A DNA stretch of 64,000 nucleotides from Sphingomonas sp. AX6 (GTDB taxonomy: Bacteria > Pseudomonadota > Alphaproteobacteria > Sphingomonadales > Sphingomonadaceae): assembly GCF_902506605.1 (NCBI RefSeq), contig NZ_LR733979.1, forward strand, positions 1,747,712 to 1,811,711, given 5' to 3'. Position 1 is the stretch's first letter. Each line of letters opens with the position of its first letter. This document shows positions 43,220-51,994 of the stretch, piece after piece. The notes below the pieces were generated by a model that had not been told where the DNA came from, did not search any database, and saw only the letters and a list, made by a program, of their open reading frames with translations. The position numbers and the translations under genes are program-made.

Positions 43220-45949
43220 TTGTCTATGAAGAAGTTGCCTTTCATCTCGTCTGTAAACCTGGTCCCAATTGACGGACGGAATGTTGTACCGACGACCATG
43301 TTCTACGATTCCGAAAAGCGCGCCCACATTGGCTTCGACGCTCGCGAGAAATGCACCTCTCCAGAGCAACTGCTCGAGGATTTTAAAGTTCAACTCGGCC
43401 AACACGATCCAGACGCCGTGACGAAGCGATCCTCCGGAACGGCTCATGCCCCTCGAACCACTGTAGCTGGGATTACGCAGGACTTTTTTCGTGGTCTGTT
43501 AGCAAAAGTTAATGCCGCCCTGGAGCGCCAGGGCCGCCCGCTACCGAAAAGTCTTCTTGTAGCCGAACCGCTCGCGCTTAGCGGCATCAACATGGCGGAG
43601 GAAAACTGGCTTTCGAACTATCGCCGCGCGATCCGAAGAATATTACACGGTCGCTTTGAGCAGATCGACTTTCTTCCTGAACCCTTCGCAGTATTTCAGT
43701 ATTATCGCTACGGTCTGCGGCATCCAATCATTGCGGAGAACCGAAAACACGTCGCTCTCGTCCTCGATTTTGGCGGCGGTACATTCGACATTTCAGTCAT
43801 TGAAACGACCAAGACCGGAGATGTGAGTCAGTCTGGCGTGAACAGTCGCCCTCTCAGTGCAAAATCAGTTCAAGTGGGCGGCTTCGCTATAAACCGGCTA
43901 ATCGCAGCAGACTTAATGATGCAGGCTGTCGAGAAGGACATCCGGGCAGACGTCAGGAAGTCGATCGAACGGGCAGACCGAGTTAAGACGCCAGACGACT
44001 TGGCGGAATTGGCTGACAGGCAGCAGACATTTTATAGACATTACCGACGCCTCCTCCAGACAGTGGAATCGGCAAAGTTATCGGTTTGCAATTTGATCGC
44101 GAACTGGAATCTCCATGCTGATCTCTCCGGCGTCACTCCATTTCCGATGCAAGTTGCCGTTGACCCGTACGATCCAGCATCTCGGATGGCGACGCTTAAG
44201 TTTGATGCCAGCATGCTGCGCCACGCCTTCGAGGAGAATGTTTGGAAAGCGAAGTTGCGGGATGCTGTGAAGAAAACGCTTGAACGCGCATCAAAGGAGC
44301 TGAAGGGTCAGGAGATCTCAGTTGTCCTCCTATCGGGCGGGTCTTCGAACATCCGCTGGCTCTCCAAGCTGCTCGAAAGGGACCTGGGAAAAGCCGAACT
44401 GGCGCACGCAGAAATTCTGCAACTCAGCGAGAACTTCCAGGAGATTGTTGCGAAGGGTCTTGCGACAGAGTGCGCCCGGCGCTTCTATACGGAGGGACGA
44501 GGCGATTTTCGTGCCGTCACCTACAATAGACTTTGCCTTGCCTTGCGCCCGGACGACGGCGAACTCGAGATCCGGCGGGCCAGGCCGCTTGCTTCAGAAC
44601 TCGCAGGGGGCGCGGCCGACGGGTTTGACGCGGGTGTGCTTCTACCTTCTGCGAGCAGCCTGCGCGGTCTTGTCGGCACGCCCCTTCTTTGGAAAGTCCG
44701 ATTAAACAGCCCGCCGAAACGCCTTCTCGAATATTTTTTCATGAGGTCGTCCTTTGATCCAGAGGATCTTGAGGCACGTCACAACATCGTCGAAACGCGA
44801 GCGTATACGCCCAAGAATGCGCGTTTTGCTGGTTCTATCGAGGTCGAACTGACCGTAAGGGAGGACGGAACGGCTATCCCGAGGTTCATATACGGTCGTA
44901 ACGATCGCTTTGAAGGTTTCATCGCGGATGGAAGACCTTTCCACATCGACATGACCTTTGCTTCCGATGAGGATGGCGGCTCGACTTATCTCGGCCTTGA
45001 TTTCGGCACTAGCGCGTCTGCCTGCTCGATTGTTGACAGCTCCGACGTCCAGATGATTCAAGAAAGGGCGCGCTCTCCCGGGTGGCGCGAACTCTCCGAG
45101 CTACTTTCGGAATTGCCATATCCAGTGGCGGCACCGCTGGCACGCTTCGTGTCCGAACGTGATGCCGACAAACGCGTTCAGAAGGGCCGCGACGCCGCGG
45201 ACTCGCTTCTGACTTTAGCAGCGTTTCTAGCTTATACGGATCTGTGCGCCACAAAGGTAGGCGGGAACGTGTTCAAGGGTTTCGCTCAACGATCCGCCGG
45301 ACCGTTGTGGGGTCTCTTGAAGAACGTCGTCGGCGGCAATCATGCTAAGCTCGACTTCGCGACTCCGCTTGCCGCTCTCGTTAAACCGGAAAACATGGAG
45401 CAGATCGACGGCTGGATTTCAGGCCTAAATGCAGAAAAGCACGGTCGGCGCCAGGCCGTTGATTGGATCGGCTTTCTCAGTCTCCTTGGCAACCATGTTG
45501 CGCGAGCGTTCGAAACGAACCGACTAGGAATCTTTGAAGGTGTGGTTCCCAAGCGGTTCCACCCCGGCTGCTACGTGGGGGTTTTCCGAGTATTGCACGG
45601 CTCCTCCCAGACGTTTGTAGATGTGCTGGATTACGAAGGTACTGAACCGTTCTCTGACGAGCTTGTCTACCTGGTTGATCCTGTCCGTGGTCGCGCTCTG
45701 CCCCTTAGTCCGCTCTACTTGTGGGGTCTTGAGCGTGAGGCACTCGATCCGGGGGCAGTCGACATGTACGAGTACGACACGGAGCGACGCGGCGATTTCA
45801 GTTTCAAAACCACCCAACCGTCGGCCGGGCTTCAGGTTGGGTCGGGCGGCGAATGGGCCGGCCTTCATGCGCAGTTAACGGCAATGCGCGCTAACGATCA
45901 GCGCTGCGCCGTTGTCGAGGGGCTGTCGCTGACTCAATACGAGAGTTAA
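43220..45949 (+). CDS. Large Hsp70-like protein with two actin-fold signatures in unusual order
   Basis: 909 residues from a TTG six bases after GGAG. The N-terminal part aligns with an Hsp70 ATPase from just after its first loop: VVPTTMFYDSEKRAHIGFDA, phosphate-2 LVLDFGGGTFDISVI near residue 183, and the adenosine loop LLSGGSSNIRWLSKLL near 372. The first-loop DxGTT is missing there. A phosphate-1-like motif, YLGLDFGTSASACSIVD, appears instead near residue 593, with about 310 more residues after it. So the protein is either two actin-fold units fused or a permuted one. It follows the MBL-fold gene inside the island and ends with a terminator. Confidence 0.85.
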   Translation: MSMKKLPFISSVNLVPIDGRNVVPTTMFYDSEKRAHIGFDAREKCTSPEQLLEDFKVQLGQHDPDAVTKRSSGTAHAPRTTVAGITQDFFRGLLAKVNAALERQGRPLPKSLLVAEPLALSGINMAEENWLSNYRRAIRRILHGRFEQIDFLPEPFAVFQYYRYGLRHPIIAENRKHVALVLDFGGGTFDISVIETTKTGDVSQSGVNSRPLSAKSVQVGGFAINRLIAADLMMQAVEKDIRADVRKSIERADRVKTPDDLAELADRQQTFYRHYRRLLQTVESAKLSVCNLIANWNLHADLSGVTPFPMQVAVDPYDPASRMATLKFDASMLRHAFEENVWKAKLRDAVKKTLERASKELKGQEISVVLLSGGSSNIRWLSKLLERDLGKAELAHAEILQLSENFQEIVAKGLATECARRFYTEGRGDFRAVTYNRLCLALRPDDGELEIRRARPLASELAGGAADGFDAGVLLPSASSLRGLVGTPLLWKVRLNSPPKRLLEYFFMRSSFDPEDLEARHNIVETRAYTPKNARFAGSIEVELTVREDGTAIPRFIYGRNDRFEGFIADGRPFHIDMTFASDEDGGSTYLGLDFGTSASACSIVDSSDVQMIQERARSPGWRELSELLSELPYPVAAPLARFVSERDADKRVQKGRDAADSLLTLAAFLAYTDLCATKVGGNVFKGFAQRSAGPLWGLLKNVVGGNHAKLDFATPLAALVKPENMEQIDGWISGLNAEKHGRRQAVDWIGFLSLLGNHVARAFETNRLGIFEGVVPKRFHPGCYVGVFRVLHGSSQTFVDVLDYEGTEPFSDELVYLVDPVRGRALPLSPLYLWGLEREALDPGAVDMYEYDTERRGDFSFKTTQPSAGLQVGSGGEWAGLHAQLTAMRANDQRCAVVEGLSLTQYES

Positions 45950-46056
45950 CCTCGACCAGTAGCAACTGCCAAAGTTCACGCTTTGCCGGGTGCTACCTAC
46001 CGTAGCCATTCCGCGAGATCGGGCCGGTTATCGAGTATCTACCGGGAAGATGCGGT

Positions 46057-46087
46057 CGTAAGCGGGTTTCGCGCTACGGGTTTTTTT
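46057..46087 (+). terminator. Terminator after the Hsp70-like gene
   Basis: CGTA-GCG (46057-46064 with one bulged A) pairs with CGC-TACG (46070-46078), followed by seven T at 46081-46087. It lies about 110 bases after the stop. Confidence 0.6.
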
Positions 46088-46124
46088 CGGAGTCGCCTTG
46101 GTTTCACGAGCGGAGCGGGCAAGA

Positions 46125-46214
46125 CTTTTAGTGGGTCCGATTAGTGATCCCACACATTAAAGCGGGGCCATACGCGCGCTAAGGGCGGTCCAAACCACAC
46201 TAAGGCGGCTCCAA
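46125..46214 (-). repeat. Candidate right end of the island: four imperfect repeats at 21-31 bp spacing
   Basis: On the minus strand the units read TTGGAGCCGCCTTAGTGTG (46214-46196), TTGGACCGCCCTTAGCGCG (46193-46175), TGGCCCCGCTTTAATGTG (46170-46153) and TCGGACCCACTAAAAG (46140-46125). Equivalent bases are 21, 22 and 31 bp apart. The units match those beside tRNA-Phe, in inverted orientation, and TAATCGGACCC is shared exactly. Multiple spaced sites fit a TnsB-bound transposon end. IS21-type elements also have repeated sites near their ends and are the main alternative. Confidence 0.45.
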
Positions 46215-46508
46215 GGCCAGAGTCGGCTCGTGGATAAGCGCCTGCGCCTCTTGAACGCTTTGTTCAAAATAAATGCTTGATCTGCTTCGGGTGCGACCCA
46301 CGGCGGCTTTGCGCCCTCTAATCGGCTGTTCGAGACGCTTCGCATGGATCCCGAAAGCTGCCGCTCAAACATGACGCTTTTCGTGAGAGCCGACGCACCG
46401 GGCCCGCTAGGAAAAAGGGTATCGACGATGGTTGGGGCCAAGGGTGAGACCGCCCCAGCCCCAGATTGAGTGACGATTGCCAACAGCGGTGAATTAGAAA
46501 CACATCGA

Positions 46509-46847
46509 TCAACGCTTGTTTTTGACGATGGTCGCCGTGAAATCCGGATCCTTGCTCGCTACCCAATCGACGAATTTGCGCACCTTCGGATCGGCCAGCA
46601 ATCCCGCCACATCCGTGCCATGACGTTGTAGTTCGGAGTTGGTGAAATTGGCGGTCAGCGTTTGTTGGCAAATGGGGTGCATGGGCACGACGTCGCGCCC
46701 GCCGCGGCTTTTGGGTATGGGATGGTGCCAGACAATGGTCTTGCCAGTGGGCCGGCTACAGAGCCAGCATATCACTGCCTCTACCGGAGTATCTTCCTGG
46801 ACGGGTAGGTGTCCGTAGGGGTCACGTTTCGATTGTTTGCGGGCCAT
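46509..46847 (-). CDS. Small HNH endonuclease-like protein
   Basis: 112 residues from the ATG at 46847 (MARKQSKRDPYGHLP). A frame to 46892 adds fifteen residues unlike the rest. The HNH fold is suggested by CWLCSRPTGKTIVWHHPIPKS, GGRDVVPMHPICQQTL and the following Asn (NFTNSELQ), with a CxxC and a later Cys as possible zinc ligands. This is a frequent small gene in sphingomonads and other alphaproteobacteria. It diverges from rsgA. Whether it cuts DNA as a defence or a housekeeping enzyme is unknown. Confidence 0.75.
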   Translation of the reverse strand: MARKQSKRDPYGHLPVQEDTPVEAVICWLCSRPTGKTIVWHHPIPKSRGGRDVVPMHPICQQTLTANFTNSELQRHGTDVAGLLADPKVRKFVDWVASKDPDFTATIVKNKR

Positions 46848-47032
46848 GCGTGTATCTGAATGCCTAAATTGCGCTGCCCCGCCTATAGCCACGCGGTTGG
46901 CATTAACCCATCAGCATCTCCTTTGGACGTCATGGAAAGCGGCTCTATCCGCCAATGTAGCGAAAGCGGACAGGGTTCGTCGTACGGGAAAAGCGCTTGT
47001 CGGCTCGGAGAGAACGACGCAACTGAGGCCGT

Positions 47033-48028
47033 ATGAACCCTGATGATGCGACACTGGAAGAACTTGGCTGGAATTCACATTTCGGCGATCAGATTTCGGT
47101 TGAGGAAGCTCGGCAATGCCGCCCCGTCCGGGTAATGGCAGTTCATCGCGGTGAGATTGCGGTCGCGGGCGAAGGATCGCACCATTCGATCACTCCTTAT
47201 ATTCCGGGCGCCCTCCCGTCTGACGATCACCCCACGGTCGGCGACTGGGTGCTGATCGACCAGGGTACGCTGCTACCGACGCGGGTCCTTCGCCGTCGCA
47301 ACCTGTTCAAACGGCGTGCACCAGGCGATCCGCGCAAGGAACAAATGATCGCCGCAAATATCGACACGGTGTTCATCGTCGCCTCCTGCAACCAGGATTT
47401 CAGCGTTGCGCGGCTGGAGCGCTATCTTGTGCTGGCGCGTGAGGTGGGGGTGAATGCGGTCGTGGTCCTTACCAAGACCGACCTTACGGACACACCGGAT
47501 GTTTTCGCTGCCGCGGTGCGCGCGATCGAGCCCGGATTGCACGTCGAAACCGTCGACGGGCGCGATCCCGAAAGCGTAGCCCACCTCGCCAAATGGTGCG
47601 GCAAAGGAAAAACCGTGGCGCTGATGGGTTCCTCTGGCGTCGGCAAATCGACGCTCGTCAATACGATGCGCAGCTCGGACAGCATCGCAACCCAAGAAGT
47701 CCGCACAAGCGACGATACGGGGCGCCACACGACCACCGTGCGCCAGATGCACAGGCTCGACCGGGGCGGATGGCTGCTCGACATGCCGGGTATGCGCGAA
47801 TTGCAACTGCCAGACGCGACCACGGGGATATCCGAGGTATTCGACGACTTTATCTTGGCGGCACAGCGTTGCCGCTTTTCGGACTGCGCACATGGGGTTG
47901 AGCCCGGCTGCGCGGTTCAGGCAGCGCTCGCGGACGGCACGCTGACGTCGGCGCGTTTCGATCGTTGGCGGCGACTGGAGGCAGAGGGCATCGTCGCGCC
48001 GGCACATCTGGGAAGGCGCCGACGGTAA
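47033..48028 (+). CDS. rsgA: Ribosome small-subunit-dependent GTPase A
   Basis: 331 residues with the RsgA layout: an N-terminal OB domain (VRVMAVHRGEIAVAGEG), then a circularly permuted GTPase with G4 VLTKTDL before G1 GSSGVGKSTL and G3 LDMPGMREL. A zinc-binding C-terminal segment follows (CRFSDCAHGVEPGCAV). RsgA helps mature the 30S subunit. The sequence LERYLVLAREVGVNAVVV is typical. This may be an extra copy carried with the stress genes, since many genomes hold rsgA elsewhere. That cannot be judged here. Confidence 0.93.
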   Translation: MNPDDATLEELGWNSHFGDQISVEEARQCRPVRVMAVHRGEIAVAGEGSHHSITPYIPGALPSDDHPTVGDWVLIDQGTLLPTRVLRRRNLFKRRAPGDPRKEQMIAANIDTVFIVASCNQDFSVARLERYLVLAREVGVNAVVVLTKTDLTDTPDVFAAAVRAIEPGLHVETVDGRDPESVAHLAKWCGKGKTVALMGSSGVGKSTLVNTMRSSDSIATQEVRTSDDTGRHTTTVRQMHRLDRGGWLLDMPGMRELQLPDATTGISEVFDDFILAAQRCRFSDCAHGVEPGCAVQAALADGTLTSARFDRWRRLEAEGIVAPAHLGRRRR

Positions 48029-48166
48029 CGAGGTGGGTGGGTGACTTGGTAGCCGCGATCGGACCGCGCGCCCTGTGCCTTAAACCCGCAAGAGACTTTG
48101 TTTCCGCGGATCGTCGCCCCGCGCCACAGCCGATGGGCAATTACGAGCCGCATCCCTGCGATCAAG

Positions 48167-48340
48167 CTACACGCGCGGTTTGGGCATTTGGCCCGACGCA
48201 TGCGGATAGGTGCTTTCGCGCAACTTGGCGGCATAGCCCCGTGCCAGTCCCGCATGCGCAATACGCGCTTCTATGCTCCGGGCAGACTTGGCACGCAGAA
48301 GCGAGACTTGCTCCCGCTTGAGCAGATAATTAATGTCCAC
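48167..48340 (-). CDS. Small conserved-looking helical protein, unknown function
   Basis: 57 residues from the GTG at 48340, which has AAAGGG six bases upstream: MDINYLLKREQVSLLRAKSARSIEARIAHAGLARGYAAKL. The pattern of an N-terminal YLLKREQ helix followed by AxxxEARxAHxGLAxGYAxxL is one I know from short uncharacterised alphaproteobacterial proteins. A longer frame to 48370 would need a TTG without a site. It lies alone between rsgA and the DUF2171 gene. Confidence 0.6.
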   Translation of the reverse strand: MDINYLLKREQVSLLRAKSARSIEARIAHAGLARGYAAKLRESTYPHASGQMPKPRV

Positions 48341-48514
48341 GACCAACCCTTTCGCATAGCGAGGGTGCAATGCCCCTCAGTCACAAGATGCTCGAGCGGG
48401 CCTGGTGATGACCCGCTCATAACACAGATGACGTTGGATTGCGCGACGTCTCGCGCCCTATCGTCTCGGGCTCGCGCAAGTCGCTTAGTTCCACTTGCAC
48501 CGGGACGACGCGCC

Positions 48515-48763
48515 TTAGTCGTGCTTTTCTTCCTCGAATGTCACCGCAACGTCTCCGTTTGCCGATAAGCGGACGCGGTCGCCTTCGATTGTGGCGACGA
48601 GCCCCGTCGAGATATAATGGTGATGTCCGGCATGATGGCCTTCGCCGCTGTCCTTCTTGGTCAGTTTGATCCGATCGCCCTTCACCTTGTCGACCGTGCC
48701 GACATGCACGCCGTCGGCGCCGATGACTTCCATATGCTCGCGGATTTTCGTGAGGTCGGTCAT
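48515..48763 (-). CDS. DUF2171 family protein
   Basis: 82 residues: MTDLTKIREHMEVIGADGVHVGTVDKVKGDRIKLTKKDSG, a PRC-barrel-like fold, with a His-rich loop (GHHAGHHHYI) in the middle and an acidic end. DUF2171 proteins are often found among stress genes. A role in binding metal through the loop is possible, but no function is established. It follows the oxidase gene by 89 bp in the same direction and may share its transcript. Confidence 0.85.
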   Translation of the reverse strand: MTDLTKIREHMEVIGADGVHVGTVDKVKGDRIKLTKKDSGEGHHAGHHHYISTGLVATIEGDRVRLSANGDVAVTFEEEKHD

Positions 48764-48852
48764 GATAAGCTCCTGCTGTTGAACTGTTCGGGGATTAAAC
48801 GCTTCAAGTGGTTAATCAGGCTCGCTTGCGCCTAGAAATGGCGAAAGCCGGC

Positions 48853-49578
48853 TCATGCATTCATCCGGATATCGGTGGCGTGGTCCGGATACGCTGCAGC
48901 GAGCGCTTGATCGACAGGATCGCCATTGAGCTTGCTGGCGTATCCATGATTGACGTCGCGATGGTGCGCCTCGTCCGCCCGAACCAACAGGACCACATCG
49001 CGTAGCGTCGCATTGTCGGCCATCTTCCAATAATGCTTGGCGATCGCGGGTGCAGGCACGTTGAGCGAACGGCCTTCGTCGATCTCCTGAAGGTATAGCG
49101 TGTAGCTAGTCACCGCCTCCTCCTCGAAATAACCGACGACGCGGTGGGCAGTGCGTGGCGAGAACAGATAGAGCAGCGAAAAGCCGATGAGGAAAATTCC
49201 CTGGACAAGCAGAATCGTCATGCGCTCGAACCAGGTCGGCTTGGCGATCTCGATGAAGGTCATGAGATGCATCCGCTCGTTTTCGGCTTCCTCCATCAAA
49301 GTGCGGATCCAGCCTTCATCGCCTTTCATCCAACGCAGACAATTGAGGTGGGTGAACATCGCGCCGACCATGCCCGGCACCGCCGCCACGGTTTCAAGAA
49401 CGATCGCGCGGTGTCCGTACCGCTTGGCGAAAAAGGTATCGGCACTGAACCGCAGCAGCTTCGTAAAACCAAGCGCGAAATGGTCCGAGAAACCCTGTGG
49501 ATCATGGTGAACCGCGGGCTGTGCTTCGCGTTCGTCGGCGAGTGCGCGTTCATCGGGGACAAGAATCGAATTTGTCAT
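48853..49578 (-). CDS. aox: Alternative (cyanide-insensitive) quinol oxidase
   Basis: 241 residues. AOX is a di-iron membrane-bound enzyme that oxidises ubiquinol and reduces O2 to water without pumping protons. All metal-ligand motifs are present: LETVAAVPGMVGA, EEAENERMHLMTF, YFEEEAVTSYT and RADEAHHRDVNH. Two membrane-associated helices (VAAVPGMVGAMFTHL, ILLVQGIFLIGFSLLYLF) are visible. AOX is uncommon in bacteria but known in alphaproteobacteria. It lies 46 bp after the acetyltransferase gene, in one operon. Its place beside fixLJ suggests oxygen-controlled use. Confidence 0.94.
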   Translation of the reverse strand: MTNSILVPDERALADEREAQPAVHHDPQGFSDHFALGFTKLLRFSADTFFAKRYGHRAIVLETVAAVPGMVGAMFTHLNCLRWMKGDEGWIRTLMEEAENERMHLMTFIEIAKPTWFERMTILLVQGIFLIGFSLLYLFSPRTAHRVVGYFEEEAVTSYTLYLQEIDEGRSLNVPAPAIAKHYWKMADNATLRDVVLLVRADEAHHRDVNHGYASKLNGDPVDQALAAAYPDHATDIRMNA

Positions 49579-49624
49579 AGTGGCCCTTTCAGGAATGGAT
49601 CGATAAAGCGGCAGAAACCGCCGA

Positions 49625-50155
49625 TCAGGCGTCGACGGGCAAGGGCAGTTTGCGTTCGACCAGCATCAGCGTGGGATCGTCCGGATAGCTGCGCACGGTG
49701 AACCCCATGTCGCGCTCCAGTTCGATCGCGGCGTGGTTCGCGTAGCTTTCGATCGATTGCAGCGTCTTGACGCCCACAGCCTCGGCAAAATGCGCGATAT
49801 GCTCGAGCAATTCCCAGCTGACGCCGCGTCCCTTGTGATCGGAGCGGATACTGATCGCGACCTCGCCGACGTCCATTGCCGCGTCGCACGCGAGCATCGC
49901 GGCAGCGATGATCGTGGTGCCGTCCGCAGCGATTGCCAGAAAACTCTCCTTCTGGCGGTGATCGACGTCGATCATGGCGGCGATCCGATCGTGGCCGACG
50001 ACGTTCAGCCCGGTCAGAAAACGGAACCTCAGGTCGTCGAGCGACACGTTGGAGAAGAATTCGGCAAGCGCCGGTTTGTCGTCAAGACGTACGGCACGAA
50101 CATGGAAGCTGAACCCTGTCCGGGTCGTCAAATCGCGGCTCCAGTTGTCGGTCAT
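49625..50155 (-). CDS. GNAT-family N-acetyltransferase
   Basis: 176 residues from the ATG at 50155. A longer frame to 50332 covers the regulatory region and is not credible. The GNAT core shows ITIRSDHKG-like acetyl-CoA binding (ISIRSDHKGRGVSWELLEHIAHFAE) and a second strand (GEVAIS). The N-terminal HVRAVRLDDKPALAEFFSNVS is similar to the acetyltransferase domain found in protein-lysine acetyltransferases. The substrate is unknown. It is the first gene of the acetyltransferase-oxidase transcript and diverges from the fixLJ group. Confidence 0.85.
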   Translation of the reverse strand: MTDNWSRDLTTRTGFSFHVRAVRLDDKPALAEFFSNVSLDDLRFRFLTGLNVVGHDRIAAMIDVDHRQKESFLAIAADGTTIIAAAMLACDAAMDVGEVAISIRSDHKGRGVSWELLEHIAHFAEAVGVKTLQSIESYANHAAIELERDMGFTVRSYPDDPTLMLVERKLPLPVDA

Positions 50156-50234
50156 ACTCTCGCATCCTTTCGATGCGGATCGGCTGGTTGCCGGTTGCAT
50201 CATGGGCCTTTTGAACTGGAGCGGGAGAACGCCG

Positions 50235-50254
50235 TATCCGTAGATGTCCTTATT
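50235..50254 (+). promoter_or_regulatory. FixJ-like box, copy a
   Basis: TATCCGTAGATGTCCTTATT, one of four related 20-bp boxes in this block. It points towards the small membrane ORF and fixL, about 57 bases before that ORF, and is also 80 bases from the start of the divergent acetyltransferase. The core resembles GTAGtttCCCtTA of FixJ sites in rhizobia. Confidence 0.5.
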
Positions 50255-50310
50255 CCGCGCACCGACGTGGCGGTCGATGACCGTGGCAGCCATCCGATGA
50301 GGAAGACGCC

Positions 50311-50454
50311 ATGTTCGCAACGACCAGTTCAAATACAGGCTTCACACTCGTCGAGCGCGCGCGCCTGAAAATCGGGTCTGCGCTGCTCGCGCTGGTCATC
50401 CTGGGGATGACGAGTATAGCCATTACCAATGGCCAGCTTTCTGGACTCCAGTGA
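50311..50454 (+). CDS. Small single-span membrane protein upstream of fixL
   Basis: 47 residues, ATG at 50311 preceded by GAGGAAG. The sequence has a soluble N-terminus ([18 protein letters not shown]) and one hydrophobic helix ([18 protein letters not shown]). The last 26 bases overlap the start of fixL. It sits just downstream of FixJ-like box a, so it may be co-expressed with fixLJ. Coding status rests on start, site and hydrophobic pattern only. Confidence 0.45.
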   Translation: MFATTSSNTGFTLVERARLKIGSALLALVILGMTSIAITNGQLSGLQ

Positions 50455-51994
50455 CATTGACGGTTCCGAGCCCTCCGGCGCTCAATCGATAGCCGGGATG
50501 CGTGACGAACTGGCGCTGCTGATCGATGGCGCGACCAACTATGCGATCTATCTGCTTGATCCCGACGGGCGCGTAACCATCTGGAATCGCGGTGCCGAGC
50601 GGATAAAGGGCTGGACTGCCGCGGAGATCGTTGGTCACGACTTCGCAATCTTCTATCCAGCCGACGAGGTGGCGGCCGGGAAGCCCCAAAGCGATCTCGC
50701 ACGCGCCACTGCGCTCGGCCGGTTCGAAGAGGAGAGCTGGCGGCTACGCAAGGACGGCTCGGAATTTCTCGCCAGCGTCACGATGACGGCCTTGCGAGAC
50801 GAAGCCGGGGCGCTACGCGGTTTCGGCAAGGTCGTGCGCGACATCACAGACCAGAAGGCAGCCGAAGCGGCACTCGAACGCCGGGAAAGTCATCTCCGCT
50901 CGATCCTGGAGACCGTACCCGACGCGATGGTCGTCATTGCCGATGACGGAACGATCTGTTCGTTCAGCGCGGCGGCAGAGCGGCTATTCGGCTTTGCCGA
51001 GGCCGACGTGATGGGGCGTAACGTCAGCATGCTGATGCCCGAACCCGACCGGGGACGGCATGACGGATATCTGACCCGTTACCTGACAACGGGCGAACGC
51101 CGGGTGATCGGGCATACCCGATTGGTGACGGGCCTGAAGCAAGACGGCACGACTTTCCCGATGGAGCTGGCGGTTGGGGAGACCGTCAGCGGCGGCCAGC
51201 GGCTGTTTACCGGCTTTGTCCGCGACCTCACCGATCGCCGCCTCACCGAGTTGCGTTTGCAGGAACTTCAATCCGAACTCATCCATGTATCCCGCCTGAG
51301 CGCGATGGGGACGATGGCATCGACACTTGCACATGAACTCAATCAGCCGTTGACCGCGATCGCCAATTATCTGGAGGCGACGCGCGACATGCTTGCCGAT
51401 CCCGATCCACAGACGCTGGCGCTGGTACGCGAAGCGCTGGACGATGCTGCCGGGCAATCGCTGCGCGCGGGACAGATTGTGCGGCGCCTGCGCGCATTCG
51501 TCGCGCGCGGCGATGTCGATCGCCAAGTCACCAGCTTGCGGCAAGTGATCGAAGAAGCCGTCGCGCTCGGGCTGGTGGGCGCGGCACAAAAGGGAATCCG
51601 CGCGACGTTCGCCCTCGATCCCGCGACGGACTGGGTGCTGGTCGAGAATGTCCAGATTCAGCAAGTCCTGATCAACTTGATCCACAATGCGGTGCACGCC
51701 ATGGCGGACGGCCCGCGGCGCGAACTGCACATCTCAAGCGCACCCGAAGAGGCTAACCTAGTTCGGGTAACCGTTGCCGATACCGGTACAGGAATTGCCC
51801 CCGATATGCTGCCCCGGCTGTTTCAGGCTTTCGAAACGAGCAAGGAGGAAGGGCTTGGCCTGGGTCTTTCGATCTGCCGCACCATCATCGAGGCGCATAG
51901 TGGGCGGATCTGGGCAAACCCTCGACCGGACGGCGGTACGGCCTTCCACTTCACCTTGATGCTGGCCGAACCGGAGGAGACCGCAAGTGACTGA
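50429..51994 (+). CDS. fixL: Oxygen-sensing histidine kinase FixL
   Basis: 521 residues, soluble. Two PAS domains (about 30-140 and 150-270) precede the kinase core. The second is the haem PAS of Fix[21 protein letters not shown], His211 in [12 protein letters not shown] as the haem ligand, and Arg231 in HTRLVTG, 20 residues later as in known FixL proteins. The phospho-accepting His302 is in [12 protein letters not shown]. The ATP domain has [11 protein letters not shown] and GLGLGLSIC. Oxygen on the haem should switch off the kinase. An ATG at 50498 is an alternative start. Its stop overlaps fixJ. Confidence 0.95.
   Translation: MASFLDSSDIDGSEPSGAQSIAGMRDELALLIDGATNYAIYLLDPDGRVTIWNRGAERIKGWTAAEIVGHDFAIFYPADEVAAGKPQSDLARATALGRFEEESWRLRKDGSEFLASVTMTALRDEAGALRGFGKVVRDITDQKAAEAALERRESHLRSILETVPDAMVVIADDGTICSFSAAAERLFGFAEADVMGRNVSMLMPEPDRGRHDGYLTRYLTTGERRVIGHTRLVTGLKQDGTTFPMELAVGETVSGGQRLFTGFVRDLTDRRLTELRLQELQSELIHVSRLSAMGTMASTLAHELNQPLTAIANYLEATRDMLADPDPQTLALVREALDDAAGQSLRAGQIVRRLRAFVARGDVDRQVTSLRQVIEEAVALGLVGAAQKGIRATFALDPATDWVLVENVQIQQVLINLIHNAVHAMADGPRRELHISSAPEEANLVRVTVADTGTGIAPDMLPRLFQAFETSKEEGLGLGLSICRTIIEAHSGRIWANPRPDGGTAFHFTLMLAEPEETASD

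Larger units (their letters stand above)
45950..46508. other. 559-bp gap without a supported gene, holding the terminator and the end-repeat cluster
   Basis: Apart from the terminator at 46057-46087 and the repeats at 46125-46214, I see nothing coding. A minus-strand frame at 46157-46483 runs through the repeats and matches nothing. The stretch 46215-46508 is probably the first flanking DNA outside the island or a decayed insertion remnant. Confidence 0.5.

Noticed and set aside
12682..46236. GATAA at 12682-12686 and 46232-46236 as a 5-bp target duplication
   Set aside because: The right copy is preceded by GTG, not ACA, and the bases inside do not mirror the left terminus, so the match is probably chance.
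46157..46483. Minus-strand frame of 108 residues
   Set aside because: It runs through the repeat cluster, matches no family and has no ribosome-binding site.
49625..50332. Longer start for the acetyltransferase at 50332
   Set aside because: The extra 59 residues cover the divergent promoter region and FixJ-like box. The ATG at 50155 gives the proper domain start.
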